Origin: Maritalea myrionectae DSM 19524
GTDB taxonomy: Bacteria; Pseudomonadota; Alphaproteobacteria; Rhizobiales; Devosiaceae
Length of the DNA: 64,000 bases
Assembly: GCF_000423365.1 (NCBI RefSeq)
Contig: NZ_AUHV01000002.1
Span: 853,270 to 917,269 of the forward strand
Direction of reading: 5' to 3'
This document shows positions 8,933 through 19,300 of the stretch, one piece after another. The position numbers and the translations under genes are program-made. Within the stretch, counting starts at the first letter, position 1, and the number at the start of each line of letters is the position of its first letter. Below the pieces are notes generated by a model. That model was given only the letters and a program-made list of their open reading frames with translations, had not been told where the DNA came from and made no database searches.

Positions 8933-11900
8933 CTAGGCCAGTTCTGCCAATGCCTTGTTATACTTCTCAAGCGCCTGCTCCTTCACCACACCATAGCCTT
9001 TGACCATATCCACCAGCTTGACCTTTTTCATCGCATCGCTGTGGCTATCCGCGGTCAGGTTAGCCGCCAAATCTTCCACCAGCGCGATATAATCATCGCG
9101 CAGTTTGCGTTCGTCGCGGCGGTCTTTGCTGATGCCGAACACGTCAAAGGCGGTGCCGCGCAAGGGGCGCATGGCGTTGAGCAGTTTTAAGCTCGGCAGG
9201 GCGACAGCGCCGGGAATGGCGAACTTTTTCGGGCGACCATTGGGTTCCTTGATCCAATTCAGCATCGGCGGTGCCATATGGAAGGTCATTTTTGCACCCG
9301 CTTTAAACCGACCCTTCATCTCGTTGAGATGGGCCGTTTCAAGATGCAAGCGGGCGACTTCATATTCGTCCTTATAGGCCATCACCCGCGCCAATTGATG
9401 CGCGACTATTTCGGTTAAACCGGTTTTGCCGAGGGCATTTTCTGCAGCCTGCACTTTGCCCACGGTATTCCTGTATTGGTCGGCATATTGAGCGTTTTGA
9501 TAGCGGGTGAGGAAGTCGGCGCGATCAGCGATCAATTGCTCCAGCGTTTGCTCAAACTCAGCATCCTGATCTTCGGCAAAAAGTTCTGGTTGATCAGCGA
9601 TCAAACGCCCCAATTCAAACGCGTTCAAATTAGCTTCGATGGCCTTGCCGTTCAACTCAATCGCGCGGCGGATGGCATCGCCATCCAGCGGGATCTGCCC
9701 TTTTTGCCACGCCATGCCGGTGAGCATCATGTTGGAAAAGACGCTGTCACCAAACAGGGCTACGGACAGATCGGTCACGTCGAAATAGTCCACCTGTTTT
9801 GCACCTTCATTCAATTTTTTGAGGCGCATTTCTTCTTGGAAATCTGCCAAGCCGCGCAGCACAAAATCTGCTGTCGGCAGGATTTTCGTATTGGCGATCA
9901 CGTGGGTTTTGTTCGGGTTTAGGCAGGCCATCGGCTCGGGCATATTGGCCACCACCAGATCGCACGCGATCACTGCATTGGCATCGCCCTTGTCGATCCG
10001 CACCGGTGTATCCAGCCCCGGCTTTTCCAAAATTTTGAGGTGAGAGATCACCGCACCGCCTTTTTGCGCAAAGCCCATAAAGTCGAGCACCGAAGCCCCC
10101 TTGCCTTGCAGATGCGCGGCCATCGCCAACACGGCCCCCACGGTCACCACCCCAGTGCCGCCAACGCCAGTGATCAGCACTTCGCCGGTTGTGGCAAATT
10201 TGGGCTCGGGCAGGCTGGCAATATGGGTCAGCAAATGGTCGCGACGGTGTTGGTCGCCGGTTGCTTTTTCCTCGTCGCCTTCGATGGTGACAAAGCTGGG
10301 GCAAAAGCCTTCAACGCAGGAAAAGTCTTTGTTGCAGGAGGATTGATCAATCGTGCGCTTCACGCCCCATTTGGTTTTCACCGGGCTGATGGAAATGCAG
10401 TTTGATTGCACCGAGCAATCGCCACAGCCTTCACACACATCGGGGTTGATAAAGACCCGCTTTTTCGGGTCTTCAATCAGCCCGCGCTTGCGCTTGCGGC
10501 GTTTTTCGGTGGCGCAGCCCTGATCATAGATCAGAGCGGTGACGCCTGGAATATCGCGTAGTTCGGTTTGGATGGCATCTAGGTTTTTGCGGTGGTCAAG
10601 GCTCAAGCCTTTGCCGCGCATCAAGCCTGAAGCAAACCGTTCTGGTTTATCACTCACCAGTGCGATGCGCTCCACGCCTTCGGCCCTGAGCTGCGCCACG
10701 ATGGCTTCAACGCTCAATTCGCCATCAACATCCTGACCGCCTGTCATGGCCACTGCGTGGTTGTAGAGAATTTTGTAGGTCACATTGGCTTTGGCAGCAA
10801 TCGCCTGGCGAATGGCCATCATGCCGGAATGGAAATAGGTGCCGTCGCCCAAATTCTGGAAAATGTGCTTTTTCCCAGTATAGCTTTCCATGCCGATCCA
10901 ATTGACGCCTTCGCCGCCCATTTGCACAATGCCGCCTGTGTCGCGGTCCATCCAGGAGGCCATGTAATGGCAGCCAATGCCGGGCAGCGCAGTGCTGCCC
11001 TCTGGCAGTTTGGTGGATCGATTGTGCGGGCAGCCTGAGCAGAAATAAGGCACTCGGCCCGCCACGTCGATCTCGTCAAGAGTTGGCGCAGGTGAGGCGG
11101 AAGGAGGAAGGCCTTCAAGGTCCAAATATTCATGAACAACCTGCGCCAAAATGGAGGGGCGCAGCTCACCCGCTTCAGGGATAAGCGGGGCGCCCTCAAG
11201 GTCTTTTTTACCGATAATGGTGAAGTTGCGCTGGTTGAAAAACAGCTCTTTCAGCTGGGTTTCCACCACAGCACGCTTTTCTTCCACCACCAGCAATTTT
11301 TCGGCTTTCGCCATAAAATGTTGATAGCCCGTTGGCTCAATCGGCCACACCAGCCCCACCTTATAAACCCCAAGCCCCATGCGCTTGGCTTTGGCTTCAC
11401 TGATGTCCAGATCGCGCAGGGTTTGCATCAAATCAGCAAAGGCCTTGCCCACGGCAACGATGGCGATTTTGGGCTGTTTGGCGCCAAACGCCACTTCGTC
11501 AATCGGGTTGGCTTTGGCAAAAGCGCGCATCGCGTCCAGCCGGGCGAGCAGTTTTTGCTCCAGAACCGGGCCAAAACTTGTGGCGGGGTCATGGTTTAAG
11601 CCGAAGGGCGGCGGGGTGTAGTCTTCTGGGTCTTTGAAGCGACGGGGTTCCGGCACTTCAATGGCAGCACTGCTTTCCAACACTTCGGAGATGGTTTTAA
11701 AGCCGATCCATGCGCCGGTGTAGCGGGAGGCGGCGAAGCCATAAAGGCCAAACGGAATATAGTCGGCCACGCCGGCCGGGTGCAGCACCGGCATCATATA
11801 ATGCTCGCCGGCCTGATCCGACTGGTGCGGCATTGAAGAGGAGACGCAGCCATGATCGTCGCCGAAAAAGGCGATCACGCCGCCATGTTTGGACGCGCCA

Positions 11901-12319
11901 AGGGCGTTGCCATGCTTCAAGGCATCGCCAGAACGGTCGACGCCGGGGCCCTTGCCGTACCAGATACCGAACACACCATCGACGGTCTTTTCCGGATCGC
12001 TGGCGACTTCTTGCGTGCCGATCACCGCCGTGGCGGCCAAATCTTCATTGATGGCGGGGAGGAAATCAATTTTGTGCTCATCCAGCACTTTTTTGGCTTT
12101 GCCTAAAGCCTGATCATACGCGCCTAGGGGTGAGCCGCGATAGCCGGAAATGAAACCAGCGGTATTGAGGCCATTCGCCTGGTCAATTTTGGCCTGCTCA
12201 ACGGGAATACGCACCAGAACGTCGGTGCCAGACAAAAAGACCCGCTCGCCCACCATGCCGTGGCGCAGTTCATAATCAGGATAAGCGAAAATATCGCGTT
12301 TAAGCGTTGTTAAATCCAT
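8933..12319 (-). CDS. Fused indolepyruvate (aryl-2-oxoacid) ferredoxin oxidoreductase
   Basis: 1128 residues from ATG 12319; agggggacatg upstream gives better spacing to this ATG than to the one at 12322. Domains in order: an N-terminal transketolase pyrimidine-type region (FISGYRGSPLGAYD), a TPP-binding domain (CSGCPHNRST, GIGCHYMASWMDRDTGG, about residues 420-470), a ferredoxin-like segment with CEGCGDCSVQSNC near residue 626, and a gamma-type domain (GVGGTGVVTVGAVLA near residue 716). It is the single-chain IorA/IorB fusion common in alpha- and betaproteobacteria. The family decarboxylates arylpyruvates from Trp, Phe and Tyr to aryl-acetyl-CoA. Proximity to paa genes makes phenylpyruvate to phenylacetyl-CoA an attractive role. 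An Lrp-type regulator is divergent. Confidence 0.9.
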   Translation of the reverse strand: MDLTTLKRDIFAYPDYELRHGMVGERVFLSGTDVLVRIPVEQAKIDQANGLNTAGFISGYRGSPLGAYDQALGKAKKVLDEHKIDFLPAINEDLAATAVIGTQEVASDPEKTVDGVFGIWYGKGPGVDRSGDALKHGNALGASKHGGVIAFFGDDHGCVSSSMPHQSDQAGEHYMMPVLHPAGVADYIPFGLYGFAASRYTGAWIGFKTISEVLESSAAIEVPEPRRFKDPEDYTPPPFGLNHDPATSFGPVLEQKLLARLDAMRAFAKANPIDEVAFGAKQPKIAIVAVGKAFADLMQTLRDLDISEAKAKRMGLGVYKVGLVWPIEPTGYQHFMAKAEKLLVVEEKRAVVETQLKELFFNQRNFTIIGKKDLEGAPLIPEAGELRPSILAQVVHEYLDLEGLPPSASPAPTLDEIDVAGRVPYFCSGCPHNRSTKLPEGSTALPGIGCHYMASWMDRDTGGIVQMGGEGVNWIGMESYTGKKHIFQNLGDGTYFHSGMMAIRQAIAAKANVTYKILYNHAVAMTGGQDVDGELSVEAIVAQLRAEGVERIALVSDKPERFASGLMRGKGLSLDHRKNLDAIQTELRDIPGVTALIYDQGCATEKRRKRKRGLIEDPKKRVFINPDVCEGCGDCSVQSNCISISPVKTKWGVKRTIDQSSCNKDFSCVEGFCPSFVTIEGDEEKATGDQHRRDHLLTHIASLPEPKFATTGEVLITGVGGTGVVTVGAVLAMAAHLQGKGASVLDFMGFAQKGGAVISHLKILEKPGLDTPVRIDKGDANAVIACDLVVANMPEPMACLNPNKTHVIANTKILPTADFVLRGLADFQEEMRLKKLNEGAKQVDYFDVTDLSVALFGDSVFSNMMLTGMAWQKGQIPLDGDAIRRAIELNGKAIEANLNAFELGRLIADQPELFAEDQDAEFEQTLEQLIADRADFLTRYQNAQYADQYRNTVGKVQAAENALGKTGLTEIVAHQLARVMAYKDEYEVARLHLETAHLNEMKGRFKAGAKMTFHMAPPMLNWIKEPNGRPKKFAIPGAVALPSLKLLNAMRPLRGTAFDVFGISKDRRDERKLRDDYIALVEDLAANLTADSHSDAMKKVKLVDMVKGYGVVKEQALEKYNKALAELA

Positions 12320-12432
12320 CATGTCCCCCTCTAATCTAGGAGTATTATCGCCTATTTTGCTTGACAAAGCTGATCAGATTTGCAGGTGATTAACATGATA
12401 AATGCATAATTTTTTCATGATGAGGCGTAATT

Positions 12433-12918
12433 TTGAACAACTCACTCAAGATCGATCAAATTGATGGAAAGATTCTCGAGCTACTGCAAAAGAACAGCCG
12501 CATCTCCAACCAAGAGATTGCCAACCAGGTGGGTAGCTCCGTTTCCTCCGTCTGGCGCCGCATCAACGCGCTTGAAGAATCAGGTGTTATTCAAGGCTAT
12601 GGCCTCACCGTCTCACCGGAAAAAATGGGATATCAGGAGACCATTTTGCTGCAGGTCAGCCTACAGCGGCATAGCGATGACTATATCGAACAGTTCATCC
12701 ATCTCGTGGAATCCATCCCGGAGATTTTGGAATGCTACGCCACCACAGGCGAATATGATTATGTGCTCAAAGTGCTGGCCACCGACATGCGCGCCTTCCA
12801 CCGCTTCGTTCGCAACAGCTTGATGCGGCAGCCCTTCATTTCCAAAACCTACAGCCAAGTGGTGATGGAGAAAATCAAGTTCCAAAAGGCCGTCCCGGCG
12901 ATTGTGAACAAAGGGTAA
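12433..12918 (+). CDS. Lrp/AsnC-family transcriptional regulator
   Basis: 161 residues from a TTG start at 12433; gagg at 12422-12425 gives a 7-base spacing and an in-frame stop lies just upstream, so no earlier ATG is possible. The N-terminal winged helix is clear (IDGKILELLQKNSRISNQEI then VSSVWRRINALEESGVIQGY), followed by the RAM ligand-binding domain (ILECYATTGEYDYVLKVLA). Lrp/AsnC proteins sense amino acids. It is divergent from the arylpyruvate oxidoreductase across a 113-base gap, the usual arrangement for a local activator responding to an aromatic amino acid; that ligand is inference. Confidence 0.92.
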   Translation: MNNSLKIDQIDGKILELLQKNSRISNQEIANQVGSSVSSVWRRINALEESGVIQGYGLTVSPEKMGYQETILLQVSLQRHSDDYIEQFIHLVESIPEILECYATTGEYDYVLKVLATDMRAFHRFVRNSLMRQPFISKTYSQVVMEKIKFQKAVPAIVNKG

Positions 12919-12930
12919 GGCTGGCTTTAG

Positions 12931-13773
12931 ATGGCAGACGATCCAAAATTATTGATCGAGACCTCAGCACCCGACGCATTCATCCGCGCATACCGAAAAA
13001 TTTGGTTGGCTGAAGAACTGGAGCATCGACCCCTTTTGCGGTTGTCAGCCAACTCAATGGCCACAAGGCACTGCTTAACCGTGTATGCAGAGACAAAACC
13101 CATCGGCTTTGCCTGCCTTACTCAGGATGATCAGATCATTTTGTCACCGCTGCCGAAAAGAGCCATTCCGTTACTTGCAGAACATCTCGTTCAGCACGGG
13201 CTGTACGTTCCTGGAATATTTGCCCCGCAACTCGCTGGGTTGGCCCTTGCAGATGCATTGGGCGGACTTAGTGGCGTGCGCTACCGCCTCGCCAAGCGCA
13301 TATTGCATTGGGAAATGGCAAGCCCCGTCGACCCGCCAGAAGTTGAAGGCAAGCTGCGATGTGCAACAAAAGGTGATCGAGATGCACTTGTTGAGATGTA
13401 TATCGCTATGCAAACTGAAATGAACACACAAAGACCGTTCGACGCCGACGCTATGGTCGGGACCGCCATCTCAAGCAAAACACTATTTGTTTGGGAAGTC
13501 GGAAACGGCAAAGTCGCCTGTGCAGGCAAAGTAGATTTAGGCGACGCTGGCAGCAAATATGGTGAAGTCGGCAACATATATTCTGTTCCGGCCTTTAGGG
13601 GACGCGGCATAGCCAGCGCCTTGGTCGGGTGCATGACCAACAAAATTTTGAAGCAAAAGTCTGCGGTGTTTTTGTCGTCAGACGCGGCAGATGCGCCGTC
13701 ATCTAAGCTCTACAAAAAAATAGGGTTTAATGTTGAGGTTGAGATGGTCAATCTGCGTCAGTTGGAAAGTTAA
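12931..13773 (+). CDS. GNAT-family N-acetyltransferase with N-terminal extension
   Basis: 280 residues. The C-terminal half (about 140-275) is a GNAT domain with the acetyl-CoA loop motif VGNIYSVPAFRGRGIASALV and the late helix SSKLYKKIGF. The N-terminal ~130 residues look like a degenerate companion GNAT-like half, common in this group. Substrate unknown. The gene starts 12 bases after the Lrp gene and may be co-transcribed with it. Its stop overlaps the stop of the convergent rhodanese gene by 4 bases. Confidence 0.85.
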   Translation: MADDPKLLIETSAPDAFIRAYRKIWLAEELEHRPLLRLSANSMATRHCLTVYAETKPIGFACLTQDDQIILSPLPKRAIPLLAEHLVQHGLYVPGIFAPQLAGLALADALGGLSGVRYRLAKRILHWEMASPVDPPEVEGKLRCATKGDRDALVEMYIAMQTEMNTQRPFDADAMVGTAISSKTLFVWEVGNGKVACAGKVDLGDAGSKYGEVGNIYSVPAFRGRGIASALVGCMTNKILKQKSAVFLSSDAADAPSSKLYKKIGFNVEVEMVNLRQLES

Positions 13774-14159
13774 TTCTTTTTGGGCGCAATAATTTCACCT
13801 TCCGCATCGCGCCACGCCCCAAAGCCGCCCTCCATATGGGCGACATGGTTAAAGCCCATATCTTTTGCCGTTTTGGTGGCCAAGGCCGAGCGCCAACCGG
13901 CGGCGCAAAAGAAGATGAGCTTTTTGTCGGTCGCTAATTCCGGCTTGTGATAGGGCGATGTGGGGTCAATCCAGAATTCAAGCATGCCGCGGGGCACATG
14001 CACCGCGCCAGCAATGCGCCCTTCCCGGTTCAATTCCCGGATATCGCGAATGTCGACAAACTGAGCCTCGCCCGCAGCGACAGCGCCTTTGGCCGCGTCG
14101 ACGGACAAGGTTTCAATTTCTGCCGTCGCGGTGTCGACCAGCTCTTTGACGGTTTTCAT
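13770..14159 (-). CDS. Single-domain rhodanese-like sulfurtransferase
   Basis: 129 residues from ATG 14159, which has ggggatg upstream; an earlier in-frame ATG lies inside the neighbouring gene. One rhodanese domain with the active-site loop CAAGWRS, Cys85 being the persulfide carrier, and the flanking motifs FVDIRDIRELNREG and HMEGGFGAWRDA. Such proteins move sulfane sulfur in the cytoplasm; the physiological acceptor is not evident. Ten bases separate it from the upstream acetyltransferase on the same strand. Confidence 0.9.
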   Translation of the reverse strand: MKTVKELVDTATAEIETLSVDAAKGAVAAGEAQFVDIRDIRELNREGRIAGAVHVPRGMLEFWIDPTSPYHKPELATDKKLIFFCAAGWRSALATKTAKDMGFNHVAHMEGGFGAWRDAEGEIIAPKKN

Positions 14160-14169
14160 CGCATCCCCA

Positions 14170-14463
14170 CTATGCCGCGATGTCATCCCAGTCTTTATGA
14201 CGCTTAAACTGCATCACCACATAGGGGCACACCGGCTCAATTTTTTTGTCATGGTCACGGGCATATTGAACGCCGGCCTTCACCAGTTCAAGGGCAATCC
14301 CCTTGCCTTCAAAGGGTTTGGGCACGCCGGTATGGTCGACCACAAAGGTACCATCGCGGTCCAAAAAGGTCATTTCAGCCTCCTGCCCACCGCCAAGATT
14401 GATAAAGAAACGGCCACGATTGCCGGACTGTTCAAATTGCACGTCATGTTCCAAATCGGCCAT
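14170..14463 (-). CDS. Small GNAT-fold acetyltransferase (NATD1/YidJ type)
   Basis: 97 residues. The pattern matches the minimal GNAT group often named YidJ or NATD1: LDRDGTFVVDHTGVPKPFEG, then GIALELVKAGVQYARDHD and the closing strand VCPYVVMQF. It has the acetyl-CoA loop but is only a core fold. cggag lies 8 bases before the ATG. Function unknown; likely co-transcribed with the rhodanese. Confidence 0.85.
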   Translation of the reverse strand: MADLEHDVQFEQSGNRGRFFINLGGGQEAEMTFLDRDGTFVVDHTGVPKPFEGKGIALELVKAGVQYARDHDKKIEPVCPYVVMQFKRHKDWDDIAA

Positions 14464-14537
14464 AATATACTCCGTGAATGATCACTATTCTCAGTACCAT
14501 AATGCATAGGCACGCCAGATGTTGCATCACATTTGTT

Positions 14538-15434
14538 TTATGCCAAGGCATCAATTGCTGCCGACAAAAGCGCAACTTCGGTACCCGCCAAACCGGCCGA
14601 AAGAAACAAGGTCAGGTCTCCTGGCCCCCGCTCATCCTGATATTCGCCCAAATGCTGAATGTTAAGAGACTGCCCGAAAAACATGTGGTTTTCGCCTTGG
14701 GCCGCGATTTGCTGTGGGCTATCGGACGCACAGCTGCGCACACGCGGCAAAATATCCAACGGCAATTCATGTCGGTTTTTGAATTTTGGACCTAACGTGG
14801 TGAGGTGACAGCCTTGTCCAAGCCAATCGGTTTCGATCACCGGTTCGGCTGCATTGGTGGCCAGCACCACAAAGTCTGCATCCATCACCGCTTGGCGCGG
14901 GTCGTCCACTGCCGCAACGGAAACACCCAGCTGCGCGGTCATCCGCTCTGCGAACGCGGTTCGCTTGTTCGCATTGCGGCTAAAGGTTTGTACCTGTTCA
15001 ATCTCGCGCACAGCGGCAATGGCCAGCAATTGGGTTTCGGCCTGGGTGCCCGTGCCGATCAGTCCCAGCTTTTTGATCGGCTTTTTCGCGGTCATCACAT
15101 CTGCCGCCACACCGCCCAAACAGCCGGTGCGTAGCGCGCCCAGCCGCTCACCAACAAACAGGCCGTTGAGCCTTGCGGCGGCACGATCATAAGCGATCAC
15201 CACCTGATCTTCGTCGACCCCTTCGGCTTTTGGAAAAGTGTCATACACTCGAAACCCGGCCAGCGTGTCATTGCCGCCGCAGGTAAAGGTCAGCCCGCCA
15301 TCGCCAAAATCCACATTATGGCGCGGCGGCGCGACGGCGCACCCCTCAGCATCCGCAACGATCTGCGCCCGCACGGCGTCGACCAGAATGGACATCGGCA
15401 CTTTGTTCAGTTCGGCTTCGGTCAGGAGGCGCAT
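14538..15434 (-). CDS. Ornithine cyclodeaminase / mu-crystallin family protein
   Basis: 298 residues, a little shorter than bacterial ornithine cyclodeaminases. The Rossmann motif LGLIGTGTQAETQL with SRNANKRTAFAERM and the following VDDPRQAVMDADFVVLATNA strand are family hallmarks; the N-terminal dimerisation part is present. Members include ornithine cyclodeaminase, alanine dehydrogenase and ketimine reductase, all NAD(P)-linked; which applies here cannot be read from sequence. No neighbouring amino-acid operon clarifies it. Confidence 0.82.
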   Translation of the reverse strand: MRLLTEAELNKVPMSILVDAVRAQIVADAEGCAVAPPRHNVDFGDGGLTFTCGGNDTLAGFRVYDTFPKAEGVDEDQVVIAYDRAAARLNGLFVGERLGALRTGCLGGVAADVMTAKKPIKKLGLIGTGTQAETQLLAIAAVREIEQVQTFSRNANKRTAFAERMTAQLGVSVAAVDDPRQAVMDADFVVLATNAAEPVIETDWLGQGCHLTTLGPKFKNRHELPLDILPRVRSCASDSPQQIAAQGENHMFFGQSLNIQHLGEYQDERGPGDLTLFLSAGLAGTEVALLSAAIDALA

Positions 15435-15765
15435 GGTGGGGTCCTATTGATGATTTTTTGAACTTTGGGACATTGTCCGGGCTCACGCAAGACCCGCCAT
15501 CGTTTTGGAGCACCCCACCCCGGCCCTCCCCATCAAGGGGAGGGAGAAGAGGGCGCATCGCCTTAGGTGCTCGCCCCATCAAATCAGCAGGGCCTATTTC
15601 CCTCCCCCGCCGTGGGGAGGGATTAAGGGTGGGGCGCAGCCTTTGCGTTGGGCACCGAAACCATCTGTGGCCGTCCCGGACTTGATCCGGGACCCCGCAA
15701 CAAATACGGGGTGGTGCCGTCGCGGTTTCGCCTACTTTAAAACACAGCGCTATTGCGCTGGCCGT
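15435..15765. repeat. Intergenic palindromic repeats upstream of the ornithine-cyclodeaminase-like gene
   Basis: No gene is supported. Two copies of the GGGTGGGG/CCCTCCCC element lie head to head, at about 15510-15548 and 15597-15638. A CCCGGACTTGATCCGGGACC hairpin lies at about 15674-15697. They separate the start of the cyclodeaminase-like gene from the 3' end of cobO, both on the minus strand, so part of the block may contain the cobO terminator and part the promoter of the downstream gene. Confidence 0.7.
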
Positions 15766-16395
15766 CTAAAACTCAATCCCCACTTGCGCCTTCACGCCAG
15801 AGCGGAACGGGTGTTTCACCTGCGTCATATCGGTCACTAGATCAGCGGCCTCGACCAGCTCATCCTTGGCGTTGCGGCCGGTGATGATCACGTGTTTCAT
15901 CTCAGGCTTCTTATCGAGCACCTCGAGCACTTCCTCGATCGGCAGATAATCGTAGCGCAGCACGATGTTCAGCTCGTCGCAAAGCACCATATCGTGCTCA
16001 TCATCCAGAATGAAGTTTTTCGCCTGTTCCCAGGCGGCGCGGGCGGCGTCTATATCGCGTTGACGGTCTTGAGTTTCCCAGGTGAAGCCTTCGCCCATGG
16101 TGGCGAGGGACACTTGATCGGGGAATTTGTCGAGCACGTTGCGTTCGCCCGTGCCCCATTTGCCTTTTACAAATTGCACCACAGCCACTTTCATGCCGTT
16201 GCCCAGGGCGCGGAACACCATGCCGAAGGCGGCTGTGGATTTGCCTTTGCCCTTGCCAGTATGGACGATGGTGAGGCCTTTCTCGATGGTTTTGGTGGCG
16301 ATGATTTTGTCGCGCGCCGCCTTTTTCTTTTTCATTTTTTCCGCGTGGCGGGCGTTCAATTCATCTTCTGTCATATTGTCAGTTTTTTTGCTCAT
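15766..16395 (-). CDS. cobO: Cob(I)yrinic acid a,c-diamide adenosyltransferase
   Basis: 209 residues from ATG 16395, overlapping the cobN stop as ATGA; this start gives the normal CobO length, while upstream ATGs lie deep in cobN. The P-loop HTGKGKGKSTAAFG spans residues 45-58, followed by VVQFVKGKWGTGE and the DELNIVL strand, all standard for the CobA/CobO family. The enzyme attaches the 5'-deoxyadenosyl group to the reduced corrinoid. Last gene of the cobW-cobN-cobO operon. Confidence 0.96.
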   Translation of the reverse strand: MSKKTDNMTEDELNARHAEKMKKKKAARDKIIATKTIEKGLTIVHTGKGKGKSTAAFGMVFRALGNGMKVAVVQFVKGKWGTGERNVLDKFPDQVSLATMGEGFTWETQDRQRDIDAARAAWEQAKNFILDDEHDMVLCDELNIVLRYDYLPIEEVLEVLDKKPEMKHVIITGRNAKDELVEAADLVTDMTQVKHPFRSGVKAQVGIEF

Positions 16396-19300
16396 CCGTT
16401 CCCTCCATCGAGAAATGCATAGATCGAATTGCGTTTTGGCGACCAAAAACCGCGCCGCACCGCCTCGTTAAATTTATCAATCAACTCATCATAGCCATAT
16501 TTGTTGTTGGCCTGAATAAAATCGCGCACCTCATCATTGAGCACAAAGGCTTCAAAAGCCAGATCAAAATGGTGCGACTTGACCGCACCTGTGGTGGCGG
16601 CAAAGGCGAACATATAATCGGTGGTGGCGATGATTTCGAACGCACCCTTATAGCCATGGCGCATGACGCCATTGATCCATTTCGGGTTCACCACGCGGGA
16701 GCGCATCACCTTGGCGATTTCTTCCTCCAGCGTTTTGGCCACTGGGCGCTCCGGGCGCGAATGATCATTGTGATAATTGGCCGGGGCGACCCCCTGCAAA
16801 TGTTTGGCAGTGGCGCTTAGGCCGCCTTCAAACTGGTAATAATCATCACTGTCCAGCAGATCATGCTCGCGATTGTCCTGATTGTGCACCACCGCATCAA
16901 TATTTTTCAGGCGGTTGATCAGTGCGCCGCGGGCCACGGTGCCATTGGCTTTGGTGCCGTAGGCATATTGCCCCCAATTGAGAAAGGTTTCAGCAATGTC
17001 GCCCAGCTCGTTCCAGCGGCCCGAATCCATAATGCCTTGCAGCCCGGCGCCATAGCTGCCGGGTTTGGAGCCAAAGATGCGATAGCCTGCCTCCATGGCG
17101 GCGGCGTCTTCATCACGACCCTTCTGCATCAGCTGCAGTGCATCGCTGCGCATGCGGGCGGCGATCGGGTTCATGTCTTCCGGTTCATCCAGCGCCCCAA
17201 TGGCGCGGATGGCACGGTCAAACAGTTCGATCTGCGCCGGGAAGGCATCGCGGAAAAAGCCTGAAATGCGCAGGGTCACATCCACGCGCGGTCGGTTCAT
17301 TTTCGCCAGCGGGATGATCTCATAACCGCTGACGCGGGTGGAGCCGAAATCCCATTTCGGCTTGGCCCCGATCAACGCCAGGGCTTGGGCGATATCGTCG
17401 CCGCCGGTGCGCATATTGGCGGTGCCCCACACCGACAGGACGATGGATTTGAGATAAAGTCCATGATCCTGAAAATGGCGGGTGACCAGATTTTCGGCCG
17501 ACTTTACGCCCAGCTCCCATGCGGTCTGTGTGGGCACCGCGCGGTTATCGAGCGAATAGAAATTACGACCTGTGGGCAGCACATCCAACCGCCCGCGCGT
17601 TGGTGCGCCGGACGGGCCTGGGGCCACAAATTTGCCGTCTAACCCGCGCAGCAGATTGGCTTTTTCCAACGCGCCGGACTGATCGAGCTTCGGCGCGATG
17701 TCGCTTTGGATCGCGTCGAGAATGGCGCGGGTCGCGGTCCAGTCCGCGTCGGGCTCAATCTCGCCAGCGACAAGGGCAAAGGCGAGTTGTTCCAGCCGTT
17801 CCACCGTGTGGCCCGTATGTCGCCAATTCTCGTCCAGTTGGGACTGCAAGATTTCGGGACGCGGGCCTGTCCATTCTTTGCCCAGCTCGGCCGACAACGG
17901 ATCGAAGCCAAGGCCCAAATCATCGGCCAGCGCACGGATGATGGAATGGTCCTGATCGCGTTCGCTGCCGCGCGGCACGCGGGTGAGCGCCACCAGCAGA
18001 TCGTGCTTCAGCCGCCCCTCTGGTGCTTGGCCAAGTATATGCAATCCATCACGAATTTGCGCTTCTTTCAGTTCACACAAAAAGGTGTCGATGGTTTGCA
18101 AGGCGTCATCGTCTTGCGCGTCACCCAGCCCCATATCGGCGGCCAAGCTGGTGTCGGCGCATAGGTCGAAAATGCGCTGCTTCAAGTCTTTGATGCGGCG
18201 TTGGTCCATGCCGGAGGCGTTGTAAAATTCGTCCGCCAGCGCTTCGAGATCTTTGAGCGGGCCATAGGTCTCAGCGCGGGTGAGCGGCGGGGTCAGATGG
18301 TCGATAATTACCGCCCCGGTGCGGCGTTTGGCCTGTGTGCCCTCGCCCGGATCGTTGACGATGAAGGGGTAAAAATGCGGCAGTTGCGCCCACAGCACGT
18401 GCGGGTAGCACGCGTCAGAAAGCGCGACGGCTTTGCCCGGCAGCCATTCCAAATTGCCATGCTTGCCATTATGGATCAGTGCGTCGGCGGCAAATTGGTG
18501 CTTCAGCCAGAAGTAGCCGGCGAGATAGCCATGGGGCGGCACCAGATCGGGATCGTGATAGATCGCTTCTTCATCCAAATCATAACCACGGGCGGGTTGG
18601 ATCAAGATGGCCGCATGGCCAAATTGGATGGCGGGCAGCTCAAAATGATCATCGCGGAAGAAGGGATCAGTTTCTGGAGTTCCCCACCGTTCTTCAATAG
18701 AATTTTTTAGAGTTTCAGGCAGAATTTCATAGAGTTTTCTATAATTTTCTAGAGTTATCTGCGCCTGACTGATGCCGCGTTTTGGGGCGGCATTGGTGGG
18801 GCCGTTTTGCAGCATTTCAATCAGCGCATTGCCGCTTTCGGGCAATTGATCAAGCGCGTACCCCGCCTCTTGCAAAAACTGCAAAATATTGAGCGTTGAG
18901 GCCGGGGCGTCATAGCCGACGCCATTGGCCAAGCGGCCATCGCGGATTGGATAGTTGGCCAACACGATGCCGACCTTGCGCTCGGCAACTTGCTTTTGCC
19001 GCAAGGTGACCCAGTTTTTCGCCAGCTTGGCGGCGGCGTCAATGCCCGGGACATGGGGTTCGTTGACGGATAGTGGGCACTCGCTGGCATCGTGCCAGAT
19101 GTTTTGCGCCTTGTGGGCAATCAGAATATTGCCTGCACGACCATCCAGTTCCGGCAGCACAATTTGCATCGCCAAATCTTTGGCGTTGAGGCCCTGAATA
19201 TCGTCCTGCCACACTTCCTCAGCACGGCCCGCCTGCACCAATTGCAGGATCGGCGCGTCGGTATGGGCGAAGGGATTATCTTCATCGCTGAGATCATTGA

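Noticed and set aside
12360-12365. TTGACA in the oxidoreductase-lrp gap as a promoter for the lrp-type gene
   Set aside because: No acceptable -10 lies 16-18 bases downstream on the plus strand, so the hexamer alone was not called.
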